Positions 1-6,901 of a DNA stretch of 10,946 bases are shown piece by piece. Source of the DNA: Caldilinea sp. (GTDB taxonomy: Bacteria > Chloroflexota > Anaerolineae > Caldilineales > Caldilineaceae); NCBI GenBank assembly GCA_026389955.1, contig JAPLGY010000502.1, forward strand, positions 1-10,946, written 5' to 3'. The position numbers and the translations under genes were made by a program. Below the pieces are notes generated by a model, which had not been told where the DNA came from, did no database searches, and was given only the letters and a program-made list of their open reading frames with translations. Position 1 is the first letter of the stretch. Each line of letters opens with the position of its first letter.

Positions 1-612
1 TTACCCGGCGGCAGGCTTGCGAGGCGGTCCCCGGGCGGCATAGTGATCCCCGAAACGCCGGCCCCAGAAGCCGGCGGCCGGGAGAGCGTCATGAAGTTCC
101 TTCGCATCGGGCTGGCCATGGCCCGCCGCGCTCGCGGGTTCGGCATGCGCATCCTCTACCACGACGCCTTCCGCAGCGAGGTCGCCGAACAGGAGCTGGG
201 CGCAGTCGCCGTGAGCAAAGCGGAGCTGCTGGCGCAGTCAGACTTTGTGTCGCTGCATGTGCCGCTGACCCCAGAGACCTACCACTATATCGACGCAGCA
301 GCGCTGCGCGCCATGAAACCCAATGCGATCTTGATCAACACCGCCCGCTGGCCGGTCGTAGATACCCTGGCGCTCTACGAAGCGCTGAAGGTGCAGCAGA
401 TCTTTGCTGCCGGGCTGGATGTCACCGACCCCGAACCGTTGCCCGCAGAGCATCCGCTTTACACACTCGACAACGCACTGGTGGTGCCCCATATCGCCAG
501 CGCCAGTTTTGAAACCCGCAGCCGCATGGCAGAGATGGCTGCCGACAACCTGCTGGCCGGGCTGGCTGGCCAATTGCCTCCCAACTGTCTCAACCCAGAG
601 GCGCTGCGGTAG
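1..612 (+). CDS. D-2-hydroxyacid dehydrogenase, C-terminal part, upstream region abnormal
   Basis: This NAD(P)-dependent 2-hydroxyacid dehydrogenase fragment (phosphoglycerate/glyoxylate reductase superfamily) stays open to the left edge, so its start is not visible; GTG 43 and ATG 91 are possible internal starts. From about position 103 to the stop it follows the family closely: [15 protein letters not shown] (Rossmann helix), [10 protein letters not shown], the NTAR catalytic arginine, DPEP (catalytic glutamate) and VPHIASAS (catalytic histidine). Two things are odd. Before position 103 the translation is Pro/Gly/Arg-rich and does not resemble the expected lead-in, and the GxGxxG loop is represented only by MKFLRIG. 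The normally invariant glycine after NTAR is a tryptophan (NTARWPVV). The substrate cannot be named. The gene may be a 5'-rearranged pseudogene, or the left edge may hold a sequence error. Family assignment of the C-terminal part is firm. Confidence 0.72.
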   Translation, partial: LPGGRLARRSPGGIVIPETPAPEAGGRESVMKFLRIGLAMARRARGFGMRILYHDAFRSEVAEQELGAVAVSKAELLAQSDFVSLHVPLTPETYHYIDAAALRAMKPNAILINTARWPVVDTLALYEALKVQQIFAAGLDVTDPEPLPAEHPLYTLDNALVVPHIASASFETRSRMAEMAADNLLAGLAGQLPPNCLNPEALR

Positions 613-633
613 CGCAAGCGGGAGTTACCCGAA

Positions 634-671
634 GGGATGCCTTGCCGAGATGGGTCTCTCCAAGGCATCCC
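634..671. repeat. Perfect 11-bp inverted repeat between dehydrogenase and DUF983 gene
   Basis: The arms gggatgccttg (634-644) and caaggcatccc (661-671) are exact reverse complements, enclosing a 16-nt spacer that itself holds a small gaga/tctc hairpin (647-650, 655-658). No T-run follows, so it is not a canonical intrinsic terminator. It lies just before the ribosome binding site of the next gene. It may be a transcript-end or processing hairpin. Confidence 0.6.
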
Positions 672-690
672 AGCCAGAGGAGAACACAGG

Positions 691-1077
691 ATGATGAACC
701 GTCTCGGGGCTTTGCTCCGTCAACGCTGCCCGGTCTGTCTGCAAGGGCAGGTCTTCTGTTCGTTGTTCGGGATGCACAGCCACTGCCCGACCTGTGGAAT
801 CAAATTCGAACGCGAGACGGGTTATTTTCTCAACGCCATGTTTGTCGGCTACGCCGCCGGCTTTTTGGCCCTGCTGCCCACCGCAGTCTGGCTGGCCTGG
901 CAGAATGTCTCCATCGCGGCTTTTTCTGTCGCCATGATTGCCCAGACGGCCCTGCTCACCCCGTTGATCTTCCGCTACGCCCGTCTGCTCTGGATGCACA
1001 CCGACCAGTTGTTGGACCCCCGCCCTCTCCCTTCTGCAGCCAACTTGAATTTCTCTCAATCTGATTTGACAAATTGA
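691..1077 (+). CDS. DUF983 family zinc-ribbon membrane protein
   Basis: This is a 128-residue protein of the DUF983 family. The N-terminus carries two CPxC knuckles (Cys13-Cys16 and Cys32-Cys35) that should bind one zinc ion. They are followed by the family signature FERETGYFLNAMFVGY and two hydrophobic membrane segments at about residues 46-68 and 74-96. Length and layout are normal for the family. The start is ATG 691 (ATG 694 is the alternative), preceded by GAGGAGA at 677-683. The function of DUF983 proteins is not established, and nothing here adds a specific role. The last codons contain the -35 box of the downstream methionine promoter, so readthrough transcripts from this gene would enter the SAM riboswitch. 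Confidence 0.85.
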   Translation: MMNRLGALLRQRCPVCLQGQVFCSLFGMHSHCPTCGIKFERETGYFLNAMFVGYAAGFLALLPTAVWLAWQNVSIAAFSVAMIAQTALLTPLIFRYARLLWMHTDQLLDPRPLPSAANLNFSQSDLTN

Positions 1078-1094
1078 TCGCCGGGTGCTACAGT
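1066..1094 (+). promoter_or_regulatory. Sigma-70-type promoter for the metYXW operon
   Basis: A perfect -35 box TTGACA (1066-1071) is followed after exactly 17 bp by TACAGT (1089-1094), which matches the -10 consensus at four of six positions. Transcription would begin near 1101, about 17 nt before riboswitch stem P1, the expected geometry. The -35 box overlaps the end of the DUF983 gene. Confidence 0.75.
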
Positions 1095-1116
1095 ACGGGC
1101 ACAATTAAATAGCAAG

Positions 1117-1243
<127 letters not shown>

Positions 1244-1263
1244 AGCGATCTGCGCTTCTGATC

Positions 1264-1286
1264 ATCCCCACCCCGTGGGGATTTTT
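1264..1286 (+). terminator. Intrinsic terminator of the SAM riboswitch expression platform
   Basis: The arms atccccac (1264-1271) and gtggggat (1275-1282) form a perfect 8-bp stem with a CCC loop, followed directly by a T-run (1282-1286). It lies 22 nt after P1, where an S-box terminator is expected. A smaller hairpin, gaagcg/cgcttc (1242-1247, 1253-1258), lies between the aptamer and the terminator. The same terminator would also end transcripts arriving from the DUF983 gene. Confidence 0.85.
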
Positions 1287-1292
1287 GTTGCC

Positions 1293-1362
1293 CCAAAAGC
1301 AGCACAGGCCGGCCAGCCAGCCTCCCATCTTTTGGACAAGAAGTTTTTTGTTGGAGTCCAAA
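1293..1362 (+). promoter_or_regulatory. Two mutually exclusive hairpins in the metY leader
   Basis: After the terminator, ccaaaag (1293-1299) can pair with cttttgg (1329-1335), while the overlapping tttggac (1331-1337) can pair with gtccaaa (1356-1362). The two pairings share bases and exclude each other. A T6 run (1344-1349) lies in the loop of the second. They could form another switch or merely be leader structure. The metY ribosome binding site, AGGAGAAAG (1370-1378), follows. Confidence 0.35.
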
Positions 1363-1384
1363 CACAATCAGGAGAAAGACCACC

Positions 1385-2680
1385 ATGAGCGCCGACCGAC
1401 AATTTGGGTTCGCTACCCGCCAGCTGCATGCAGGCCAGACCCCCGATCCCACCACAGGCAGCCGCGCGGTACCGATCTATCAGACGACCAGCTACCAATT
1501 TCGGAACACAGAGCATGCGGCCAATCTGTTTGCCCTGCGCGAGCTTGGCAACATCTACACCCGCATCATGAACCCAACCACCGATGTGCTCGAGCAGCGC
1601 ATCGCCAGCCTGGAGGGAGGGGTTGCCGGGCTGGCCGCCTCCTCCGGCCATGCCGCCCAGGTCATGGCCATCTTCACCCTCTGTGAAGCAGGGGACCACA
1701 TTGTGTCGAGCAGCCGCCTCTACGGCGGCACGTACAACCAGTTCAACTATTCCCTGCCCAAACTGGGCATCGAAGTGACCTTTGTCGACCCCACCGACCC
1801 GGCCAATTTCGAGCGCGCCATTCGACCCAACACCAAAATCTTCTACGGGGAGACATTGGGCAACCCAGACATCAAAGTCTTTCCGTTCGAGGAGGTCGCT
1901 GCGCTTGCCAAAGCCTACAACATCGTGCTCATGATCGACAACACGCTGGCCACCCCCTATCTGTGCCGCCCGATCGAGTTCGGAACCCATGTGGTCACCC
2001 ACAGCACTACCAAATTTCTGGCTGGCCACGGCCAGGCGATCGGCGGGGCGCTCGTCGACGGCGGCAACTTTGACTGGACCAGCGGGCGCTTCGCCAATTT
2101 CACCACCCCTGACCCCAGCTACCATGGTTTGAAATACGCCGACCTGGTTGGCATCGGCCTGCCCCCCTTTGCGATCAAGGCGCGCGTCCAGGTGCTGCGC
2201 GATATTGGGGCCAGCCAGGCTCCTTTCAACAGCTGGAACACCCTGACCGGCATCGAGACGCTCAGCCTGCGCATGGATCGCCACTGCAGCAACGCACAGA
2301 CAGTCGCTGAGTTTCTGCAGGGGCACCCAACGGTCAAATGGGTCACCTACCCTGGCCTTTCCAGCCACCCGGACCATGCACTGGCCAAAAAATACCTGCC
2401 CAAAGGGGCCGGTGCAATCCTGGGGTTTGGGATCGAAGGAGGGGTTGTTGCCGGTCAAAAATTCATCGACCACCTCCAGCTGTTCAGCCACCTGGCCAAC
2501 GTCGGCGACGCCAAAAGCCTGGCGATCCATCCGGCGACCACGACCCACAGCCAGTTGACACCGGAGGAGATGGTCACAGCCGGCGTCTCCCCAGATTTCA
2601 TCCGCCTGAGCGTCGGGCTCGAGGAGATCGAAGATATTCTCTGGGATCTGGACCAGGCGCTCGCCGCAGCCACAAAATAA
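1385..2680 (+). CDS. metY: O-acetylhomoserine sulfhydrylase (PLP-dependent, Cys/Met metabolism family)
   Basis: This cytoplasmic PLP enzyme makes homocysteine from O-acetylhomoserine and sulfide (direct sulfhydrylation). At 431 residues it has the usual length for MetY, longer than cystathionine gamma-synthases. Visible landmarks are GFATRQLHAGQTPDPTTGSR at the N-terminus, YTRIMNPTTDVLEQRIASLEGG (PLP-phosphate and substrate contacts), the SSGHAAQ turn, YGGTYNQF, the cofactor aspartate in MIDNTLATPY, and the Schiff-base lysine in STTKFLAGHG (Lys210). The C-terminus contains NVGDAKSLAIHPATTTHSQL and RLSVGLEEIEDI. ATG 1385 is preceded by AGGAGAAAG at 1370-1378. It is the first gene behind the SAM riboswitch and sits with metX, which supports O-acylhomoserine over O-acetylserine as substrate. 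Confidence 0.95.
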   Translation: MSADRQFGFATRQLHAGQTPDPTTGSRAVPIYQTTSYQFRNTEHAANLFALRELGNIYTRIMNPTTDVLEQRIASLEGGVAGLAASSGHAAQVMAIFTLCEAGDHIVSSSRLYGGTYNQFNYSLPKLGIEVTFVDPTDPANFERAIRPNTKIFYGETLGNPDIKVFPFEEVAALAKAYNIVLMIDNTLATPYLCRPIEFGTHVVTHSTTKFLAGHGQAIGGALVDGGNFDWTSGRFANFTTPDPSYHGLKYADLVGIGLPPFAIKARVQVLRDIGASQAPFNSWNTLTGIETLSLRMDRHCSNAQTVAEFLQGHPTVKWVTYPGLSSHPDHALAKKYLPKGAGAILGFGIEGGVVAGQKFIDHLQLFSHLANVGDAKSLAIHPATTTHSQLTPEEMVTAGVSPDFIRLSVGLEEIEDILWDLDQALAAATK

Positions 2681-2694
2681 CCGGCTCCCACAAC

Positions 2695-2767
2695 GCACCT
2701 GCCGCTCTCTGAACGCTCACCAGCGGCCTGCGCGCGGCAGGTGCCATCTTTGCAAAGAATCTTTTTT
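2695..2767 (+). promoter_or_regulatory. Intercistronic hairpin and T-run ahead of metX
   Basis: Perfect 11-bp arms gcacctgccgc (2695-2705) and gcggcaggtgc (2734-2744) enclose a 28-nt loop. A 12-bp palindrome tctttgcaaaga (2747-2758) and a T6 run (2762-2767) follow, and metX ATG comes directly after. There is no clear Shine-Dalgarno sequence. The structure could attenuate or process the metY-metX transcript. It is not a classic terminator, because the T-run is 17 nt from the main stem. Confidence 0.5.
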
Positions 2768-3994
2768 ATGTCGACTCACACTGCCGGCACAGTTGTCACC
2801 CAATTCTTCACGTTTCCTGAAGAGGAACCTTTTTGTCTGGAGAGCGGCGAAAGCCTCGGGCCTGTGACGCTGGCCTACGAAACGTATGGCACGCTCAACA
2901 GCGACCGCTCGAACGGAATTCTGGTCTGCCATGCTTTGACTGGCAGCGCCCATGCAGCAGGCTGGCTGGACGGTGACCCGGACAAACCAGGCTGGTGGGA
3001 AGATTGTATCGGGCCAGGCAAAGCCTTCGACACCGACCGTTTTTTTGTAATCTGCAGCAATGTGATCGGTTCATGTTACGGGTCGACCGGACCCGCCAGC
3101 ATCGACCCCAAAACCGGCAAACCCTACGGGCTCCACTTCCCCGTTGTGACGGTCGGCGACATGGTGCGGGCGCAGGTCAGGCTGCTCAACCACCTGGAAA
3201 TTGACCGCCTGCTCTGTGTGGCCGGCGGCTCGATGGGGGGCATGCAGGTGCTGGAGTGGGCCGCCCACCATCCAGCACGCACACGCGCCGCCATTCCGAT
3301 CGCCACCACGGCGCATCACAGCCCGATGTTGATCGCCTTCAGCGAAGTAGGACGCCAGGCAATCTATGCCGACCCTGCCTGGAACTACGGCGCCTACTAC
3401 GACCAGACGCAGAAGCCAGACGTCGGGCTCGCCCTGGCCCGCATGATCGGCCATATCACCTATCTCAGCGAAGAGTCGATGCAGCTCAAATTTGGCCGTC
3501 GTCTGCAGGGGATCGAAAAATATGGCTATGAATTTGAGACCGAGTTCGAGGTGGAAAGCTACCTCAAATACAACGGCCTCAAATTTACCCGGCGCTTCGA
3601 CGCCAACAGCTATCTGTACGTGACCAAGGCCATGGACTACTTCGATCTGAAACAACCGACCGGTTCGCTGGCTGCCACCTTTGCCGGCGCCGTCGACGTC
3701 AAATTTCTGGTCATCAGCTTTACCAGCGACTGGCTCTACCCCAGCTACCACAGCAAGCAGCTGGTCAGCGCACTGACCGCAGCCAATGTAGATGTCACCT
3801 ACCTGGATGTCAAGAGCAGCTGGGGCCATGACGCTTTTTTGCTTGAGGTGGAGACGATGACCCATCTGCTCGGCAGTTTTTTGGATCGTCTGGTGCGCGA
3901 GGAGCAGATCGCCGTCCCTGTCAGTCTGGGTGCGCCCAGGAGGGGGGGGCCACCTGCCCTGCAAAGCACCCGGCTCGCCGACAACCTCGCATGA
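2768..3994 (+). CDS. metX: Homoserine O-acetyltransferase (MetX family)
   Basis: This alpha/beta-hydrolase-fold acyltransferase activates homoserine for the sulfhydrylation done by MetY. The 408-residue frame shows [42 protein letters not shown], the nucleophile elbow GGSMGGMQ (Ser155), Asp321 in FTSDWLYP and His354 in WGHDAFL, giving a complete Ser-Asp-His triad. Acetyl versus succinyl specificity cannot be settled by eye; the adjacent metY favours acetyl. I chose ATG 2768. An in-frame GTG at 2741 lies inside the right arm of a hairpin and adds nine residues that look unlike the family. No strong Shine-Dalgarno precedes ATG 2768; the upstream bases are a T-run. The C-terminal tail after about residue 380 is an extra Pro/Gly/Arg-rich stretch encoded around a G8 tract. 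The stop overlaps the metW start (ATGA). Confidence 0.95.
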   Translation: MSTHTAGTVVTQFFTFPEEEPFCLESGESLGPVTLAYETYGTLNSDRSNGILVCHALTGSAHAAGWLDGDPDKPGWWEDCIGPGKAFDTDRFFVICSNVIGSCYGSTGPASIDPKTGKPYGLHFPVVTVGDMVRAQVRLLNHLEIDRLLCVAGGSMGGMQVLEWAAHHPARTRAAIPIATTAHHSPMLIAFSEVGRQAIYADPAWNYGAYYDQTQKPDVGLALARMIGHITYLSEESMQLKFGRRLQGIEKYGYEFETEFEVESYLKYNGLKFTRRFDANSYLYVTKAMDYFDLKQPTGSLAATFAGAVDVKFLVISFTSDWLYPSYHSKQLVSALTAANVDVTYLDVKSSWGHDAFLLEVETMTHLLGSFLDRLVREEQIAVPVSLGAPRRGGPPALQSTRLADNLA

Positions 3995-4008
3995 AGACAC
4001 CCCCCCCT
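3941..4008 (+). repeat. Complementary G8 and C8 homopolymers flanking the metX-metW junction
   Basis: agggggggg (3941-3949) in the metX tail and cccccccct (4000-4008) in codons 4-6 of metW are exact reverse complements, 50 nt apart, with the metW ATG (3991) in the loop. The metX frame reads the run as G GGG GGG, a slippery heptamer. In the -1 frame there is no stop between 3949 and the metW ATG, so a one-base slip joins MetX to MetW. An AGGAGG sequence (3938-3943) abuts the run. Confidence 0.55.
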
Positions 4009-4617
4009 TCGCCCCCAACCGCGCCCTTGCGCCCGGACCTGTCGGCGATCGCCGACCTGGTCGAAGCTGGCTGGCGTGTGCTCGACCTGGGCTGTGGCGA
4101 CGGTGCCCTGCTCGAATTCCTGCGAGACCGCAAAGCGGTGCGCGGCCGCGGGATCGAGCTGAGCGAAAAAGGCATGCTGGCCTGTGTGCGCCGAGGGCTC
4201 AGCGTGCGCCAGGGCAACCTCCAGGAGGGGCTGGCCGACTACCCCGATCAGAGTTTTGATGCCGTCATTCTCAGCCAGACCTTGCCCTTTTTGGATGACC
4301 CGGCCATGGTGTTGAATGAGATGCTGCGTGTCGGGCGCACCGCCATCGTGAGTTTTTCCAACTGGGGACATTGGCGCTGCCGGCTGGAGCTGCTCTTCAC
4401 AGGCCGGATTCCAGTGGCAGTCGACCTGCCGCAGCAATGGCACGAAAGCCCACGGCGCCAACTGTTCAGTGTCACCGATTTTGCCCGTTTTTGCCGCCAG
4501 ATCGACATCAGAATCGACCGCCAGGTCTACATGAACCACGGAGTTCGGATCCGGACCGGGCGTTTCAAGAATTTGCTCTCCACAACGGCAGTCTTTACGC
4601 TGCGCCGCAGCAATTGA
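3991..4617 (+). CDS. metW: Methionine biosynthesis protein MetW
   Basis: This is a MetW-family, class I methyltransferase-fold protein found with metX. Its reaction is not firmly known; it is linked to homoserine acyltransfer in organisms that carry the metX-metW pair. The 208 residues include [13 protein letters not shown], the SAM-binding loop LDLGCGDG (residues 31-38), the acidic strand end GIEL, and the MetW signatures [28 protein letters not shown] (about 111-128) and PQQWHESP (147-154). The start codon overlaps the metX stop by four bases, so translation is probably coupled. A C8 tract covers codons 3-6, giving a Pro-rich N-terminus (TPPPSPP) that precedes the conserved part. The gene converges on the M28-like gene, with only 16 bp between stops and no clear terminator in the gap; a short gctgc/gcagc stem (4599-4611) lies at its 3' end. 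Confidence 0.93.
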   Translation: MKTPPPSPPTAPLRPDLSAIADLVEAGWRVLDLGCGDGALLEFLRDRKAVRGRGIELSEKGMLACVRRGLSVRQGNLQEGLADYPDQSFDAVILSQTLPFLDDPAMVLNEMLRVGRTAIVSFSNWGHWRCRLELLFTGRIPVAVDLPQQWHESPRRQLFSVTDFARFCRQIDIRIDRQVYMNHGVRIRTGRFKNLLSTTAVFTLRRSN

Positions 4618-4633
4618 CAGTTGCGCAAAAGAC

Positions 4634-5539
4634 CTACGGGCCGCTCTCCAGCCAGCTCTCCAAGACTCGCCCCACGGCACTCAGCGTCTCGGCACTCAGC
4701 GTCAGGGGCGGGTCGCCGCCCTCCCCCAGATCCCCGGCTCCCACCAGATCCGCTGTCGGCAGACCCGCAGCGACAAAGGGAGCCGTCGGCGAAAATGGCA
4801 GGTTGCGGCTTTGCGCAGGAAAGATCGCTTCCAACTTGAGCTGGGCTGCGCTCCGCCAGAGCGCGGCGTTGAGCGCTGGGTCGGCGGCCTCGTTTTGAAA
4901 AAATTGCGCCTCTGCGGCCCCTACCCGGGCGAGGCCCACCACATAGCGCGGCGAGGCGCAGCGTGGCACGCTCTCAGGCAGGCTGTCGACCAAGAGCTGG
5001 CTGCCAATCCCTGCCTCCCAGCCTGGCAGCCCCCCATTGGACTCGGCGTCCAAAAAGGCCAGACAGAGCGTATGCTGAGCCAGCCCCAGATCCACCGTAC
5101 GTGCCAGTTCGAGCAGCACAGCCACCCCGGAAGCACTCGCATTGGCCCCCAGGGCGGGCTCGTCGGTTGCAAGACGGGTGTCGTACGGCGTTGCCAACAG
5201 CAGCACCGGTGCCCCTGGGGACGAGCTGCGCACGGCGATCAAGTTGCGCCCCTGCACCTGGTCGCCAATTGTGAAGGGCTGAATCACCACATCCCAGCCC
5301 AATCGGCGCAGCTGCTCGACCAGCCAATCCCCCATGGCCAGGCTGGCCTGCGTGCCTGTCACGCGCGGGCCAAACGCGAGCTGCTGGCTGACATTCTCCA
5401 GGGCTCGCTGGCCCGAAAAGGTTTCGTCTCCCCCCCCTGAACGGAGCAGCCCTTCCCCCAGGTACGCAAAAAAAGCGACCGCAGCCAGCAGAAAGCCGAT
5501 CAACACCAGCTCAAGCGAGTACGAACGCAGACGCTGCAT
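4634..5539 (-). CDS. Membrane-anchored M28-like protein lacking zinc ligands (probable pseudo-peptidase)
   Basis: This 301-residue protein begins with a membrane anchor (about residues 8-28) and continues as an M28/glutaminyl-cyclase-like domain outside the membrane. The fold is recognisable: LAFGPRVTGTQAS, the strand VLLLATPYDTR, GANASASGVAVLLELAR, LAFLDAESNGG, SPTAPFVAAGLPTADL and the end LSAETLSAVGRVLESW. Compared with active M28 enzymes, the metal ligands are replaced: His of HYDTR by Pro118, Asp of GANDGASG by Ala134, the second Glu of the acidic pair by Ser167, the Asp of the LDMVG strand by Ala204, and the last His of SDHxPF by Thr252. Peptidase activity is therefore unlikely. It may be a binding or scaffold protein. 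The start is supported by AGGAG six bases before the ATG. It is the last gene of the minus-strand cluster, 56 nt after the der remnant. Confidence 0.8.
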   Translation of the reverse strand: MQRLRSYSLELVLIGFLLAAVAFFAYLGEGLLRSGGGDETFSGQRALENVSQQLAFGPRVTGTQASLAMGDWLVEQLRRLGWDVVIQPFTIGDQVQGRNLIAVRSSSPGAPVLLLATPYDTRLATDEPALGANASASGVAVLLELARTVDLGLAQHTLCLAFLDAESNGGLPGWEAGIGSQLLVDSLPESVPRCASPRYVVGLARVGAAEAQFFQNEAADPALNAALWRSAAQLKLEAIFPAQSRNLPFSPTAPFVAAGLPTADLVGAGDLGEGGDPPLTLSAETLSAVGRVLESWLESGP

Positions 5540-5595
5540 CGATCACTCCTAGACCGAACAGACAGCTGCACAACAGCACAAAAACCGCCCGGCAA

Positions 5596-5817
5596 TCACT
5601 TTTCACCATGGTCGCGAGAACGAAAAATCAACTGGATCGGCGTCCCCTCAAACGGATAATGGACCCGGATGCGGTTTTCCAGATACCGTTCGTAGGAAAA
5701 ATGGACCAGGTCTTTGTCGTTGACAAAGATGACAAACGTAGGGGGCTCGTTGCTGGTCTGCGTGCCATAATACATTCGCAGCGGGCGCCCTTGGCGCGCA
5801 GGAGCCTGGGCAGCCTT
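5596..5817 (-). pseudogene. der: Displaced C-terminal KH-like domain of der
   Basis: This out-of-frame continuation encodes 73 residues up to TGA. It contains [38 protein letters not shown] and [13 protein letters not shown], the classic end of Der proteins. It is read in the -1 frame relative to the upstream GTPase domains. The join lies near 5811-5822. It has no start or ribosome binding site of its own, so it would be expressed only if the frame were restored. Confidence 0.85.
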
Positions 5818-6887
5818 TTGTGGACTCGCTGGCGGGTCTTGGCGCTGATGAAGAGCACCGGAACATAACTCAAAAAATTGAGCTGCTCGCGCACGGTCGC
5901 CGTATACTCGACCATCGTGTTGTTGTCTTTTTCTATCGCATCCCATTTGTTGATCAGCACCACAACACTCTTGTTGCGCTCCAGCACATAGCCAGCCACA
6001 TGCGTGTCCTGGGCAGTGACCCCTTCCTGAGCATCGATCACGAGCAGAGCCACATCGGCACGGTCAATGGCACGCATGCTGCGCAGCACGCTGTACTGCT
6101 CGATCCCCTGTTCCACACGTCCCCGGCGGCGAATGCCGGCGGTGTCGATCAAGGTGAGGCGCTCGCCGGCATAGGTGATCTGCATGTCGATCGGGTCGCG
6201 CGTGGTGCCGGGCACCTCGCTGACAATCGACCGCTCCTCCCCCACCAGCGCGTTGAGCAGGCTGCTTTTGCCGACGTTGGGGCGTCCGACGATCGCGATC
6301 CCAATCGTTTTTTCTGAGGTCTCTTCGGCCGGATACGGAGGCAGCACTTTGACCAGCTCGTCCAACAGATCCGCCACCCCCTCCCCATGATAGGCGCTGA
6401 CCGGATAGGGTTCTCCCAGCCCGAGTGACCAGAACTCCACTGCATTCTGCTGCACCTGCTGATTTTCTGCCTTGTTGGCGGCGAGAAAAATCGGCTTGTC
6501 GCTCAGGCGAAGCACCGCTGCAATCTCTTCGTCGGCCGCCGTCAGGCCGCTGCGGCCATCCACTAAAAAGAGGATCGCATCGGCTTCGTCGATGGCGATC
6601 TTCGCCTGGTTCTGGATAAAGTTGGTAAACTTTCCTGCAGGCGTGTCCTCCGGCTGCACTTCTCCAGGTCGGCTGGGCCACATCGTCTCTGGCAGTTCCA
6701 GCCCCCCCGTATCGACGACGATAAACCCCACGCCGTTCCAGTCACTTTCACCGTAGATTCGATCGCGCGTCGTGCCAGGCACATCTTCGACGATCGCCAC
6801 CGGGCGCCCGATCAGACGATTGAACAGGGTTGACTTTCCAACATTGGGACGCCCGACCAGGGCCACTATCGGTTTGCGTGTCTGCAT
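5628..6887 (-). CDS. der: Ribosome-assembly GTPase Der (EngA), frameshifted before its C-terminal domain
   Basis: Der is an essential double-GTPase that assists maturation of the 50S subunit. Domain 1 shows GRPNVGKS (residues 12-19), PGTTRDR, DTGG and NKAE. Domain 2 shows GRPNVGKS (201-208), [15 protein letters not shown] and NKWD (313-316), then VPVLFISAK (about 342-350). Up to RVHK (354-357) the protein is normal. After that the frame runs into a Arg/Ser-rich tail of about 60 residues unrelated to Der, while the genuine KH-like end lies in the -1 frame (5596-5817). About 30 residues normally found between RVHK and the YYGTQ strand are absent, so a deletion of 3n+1 bases fits better than a single-base error. 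The start has a good AAGGAAA site eight bases upstream, and the gene follows cdaR by 14 nt. Either der is damaged here, a second copy exists, or the assembly is wrong. Confidence 0.92.
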   Translation of the reverse strand: MQTRKPIVALVGRPNVGKSTLFNRLIGRPVAIVEDVPGTTRDRIYGESDWNGVGFIVVDTGGLELPETMWPSRPGEVQPEDTPAGKFTNFIQNQAKIAIDEADAILFLVDGRSGLTAADEEIAAVLRLSDKPIFLAANKAENQQVQQNAVEFWSLGLGEPYPVSAYHGEGVADLLDELVKVLPPYPAEETSEKTIGIAIVGRPNVGKSSLLNALVGEERSIVSEVPGTTRDPIDMQITYAGERLTLIDTAGIRRRGRVEQGIEQYSVLRSMRAIDRADVALLVIDAQEGVTAQDTHVAGYVLERNKSVVVLINKWDAIEKDNNTMVEYTATVREQLNFLSYVPVLFISAKTRQRVHKRLPRLLRAKGARCECIMARRPATSPLRLSSLSTTKTWSIFPTNGIWKTASGSIIRLRGRRSS

Positions 6888-6901
6888 GGTTTTCCTTGTT
6901 T

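Noticed and set aside
1262..2698. A 478-codon minus-strand frame opposite metY
   Set aside because: It runs through the terminator and leader, and metY on the other strand is unmistakable.
2741..2767. GTG 2741 as the metX start
   Set aside because: It falls inside the right arm of a perfect 11-bp hairpin, lacks a ribosome site, and adds nine atypical residues.
4599..4636. Bidirectional terminator between metW and the M28-like gene
   Set aside because: Only a 5-bp stem and a small TTGCGCAA palindrome are present, with no adequate T-run on either strand.
5811..5822. Programmed -1 frameshifting to rescue der
   Set aside because: The bases cacaaaagg are not a good slippery heptamer, and a slip would still leave about 30 conserved residues missing; a deletion explains it better.
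6468..6476. NKAE instead of NKxD in Der GTPase domain 1 as an inactivating change
   Set aside because: Glu at this position is, as far as I recall, common in Der of cyanobacteria and related lineages, so it is not evidence of lost function.
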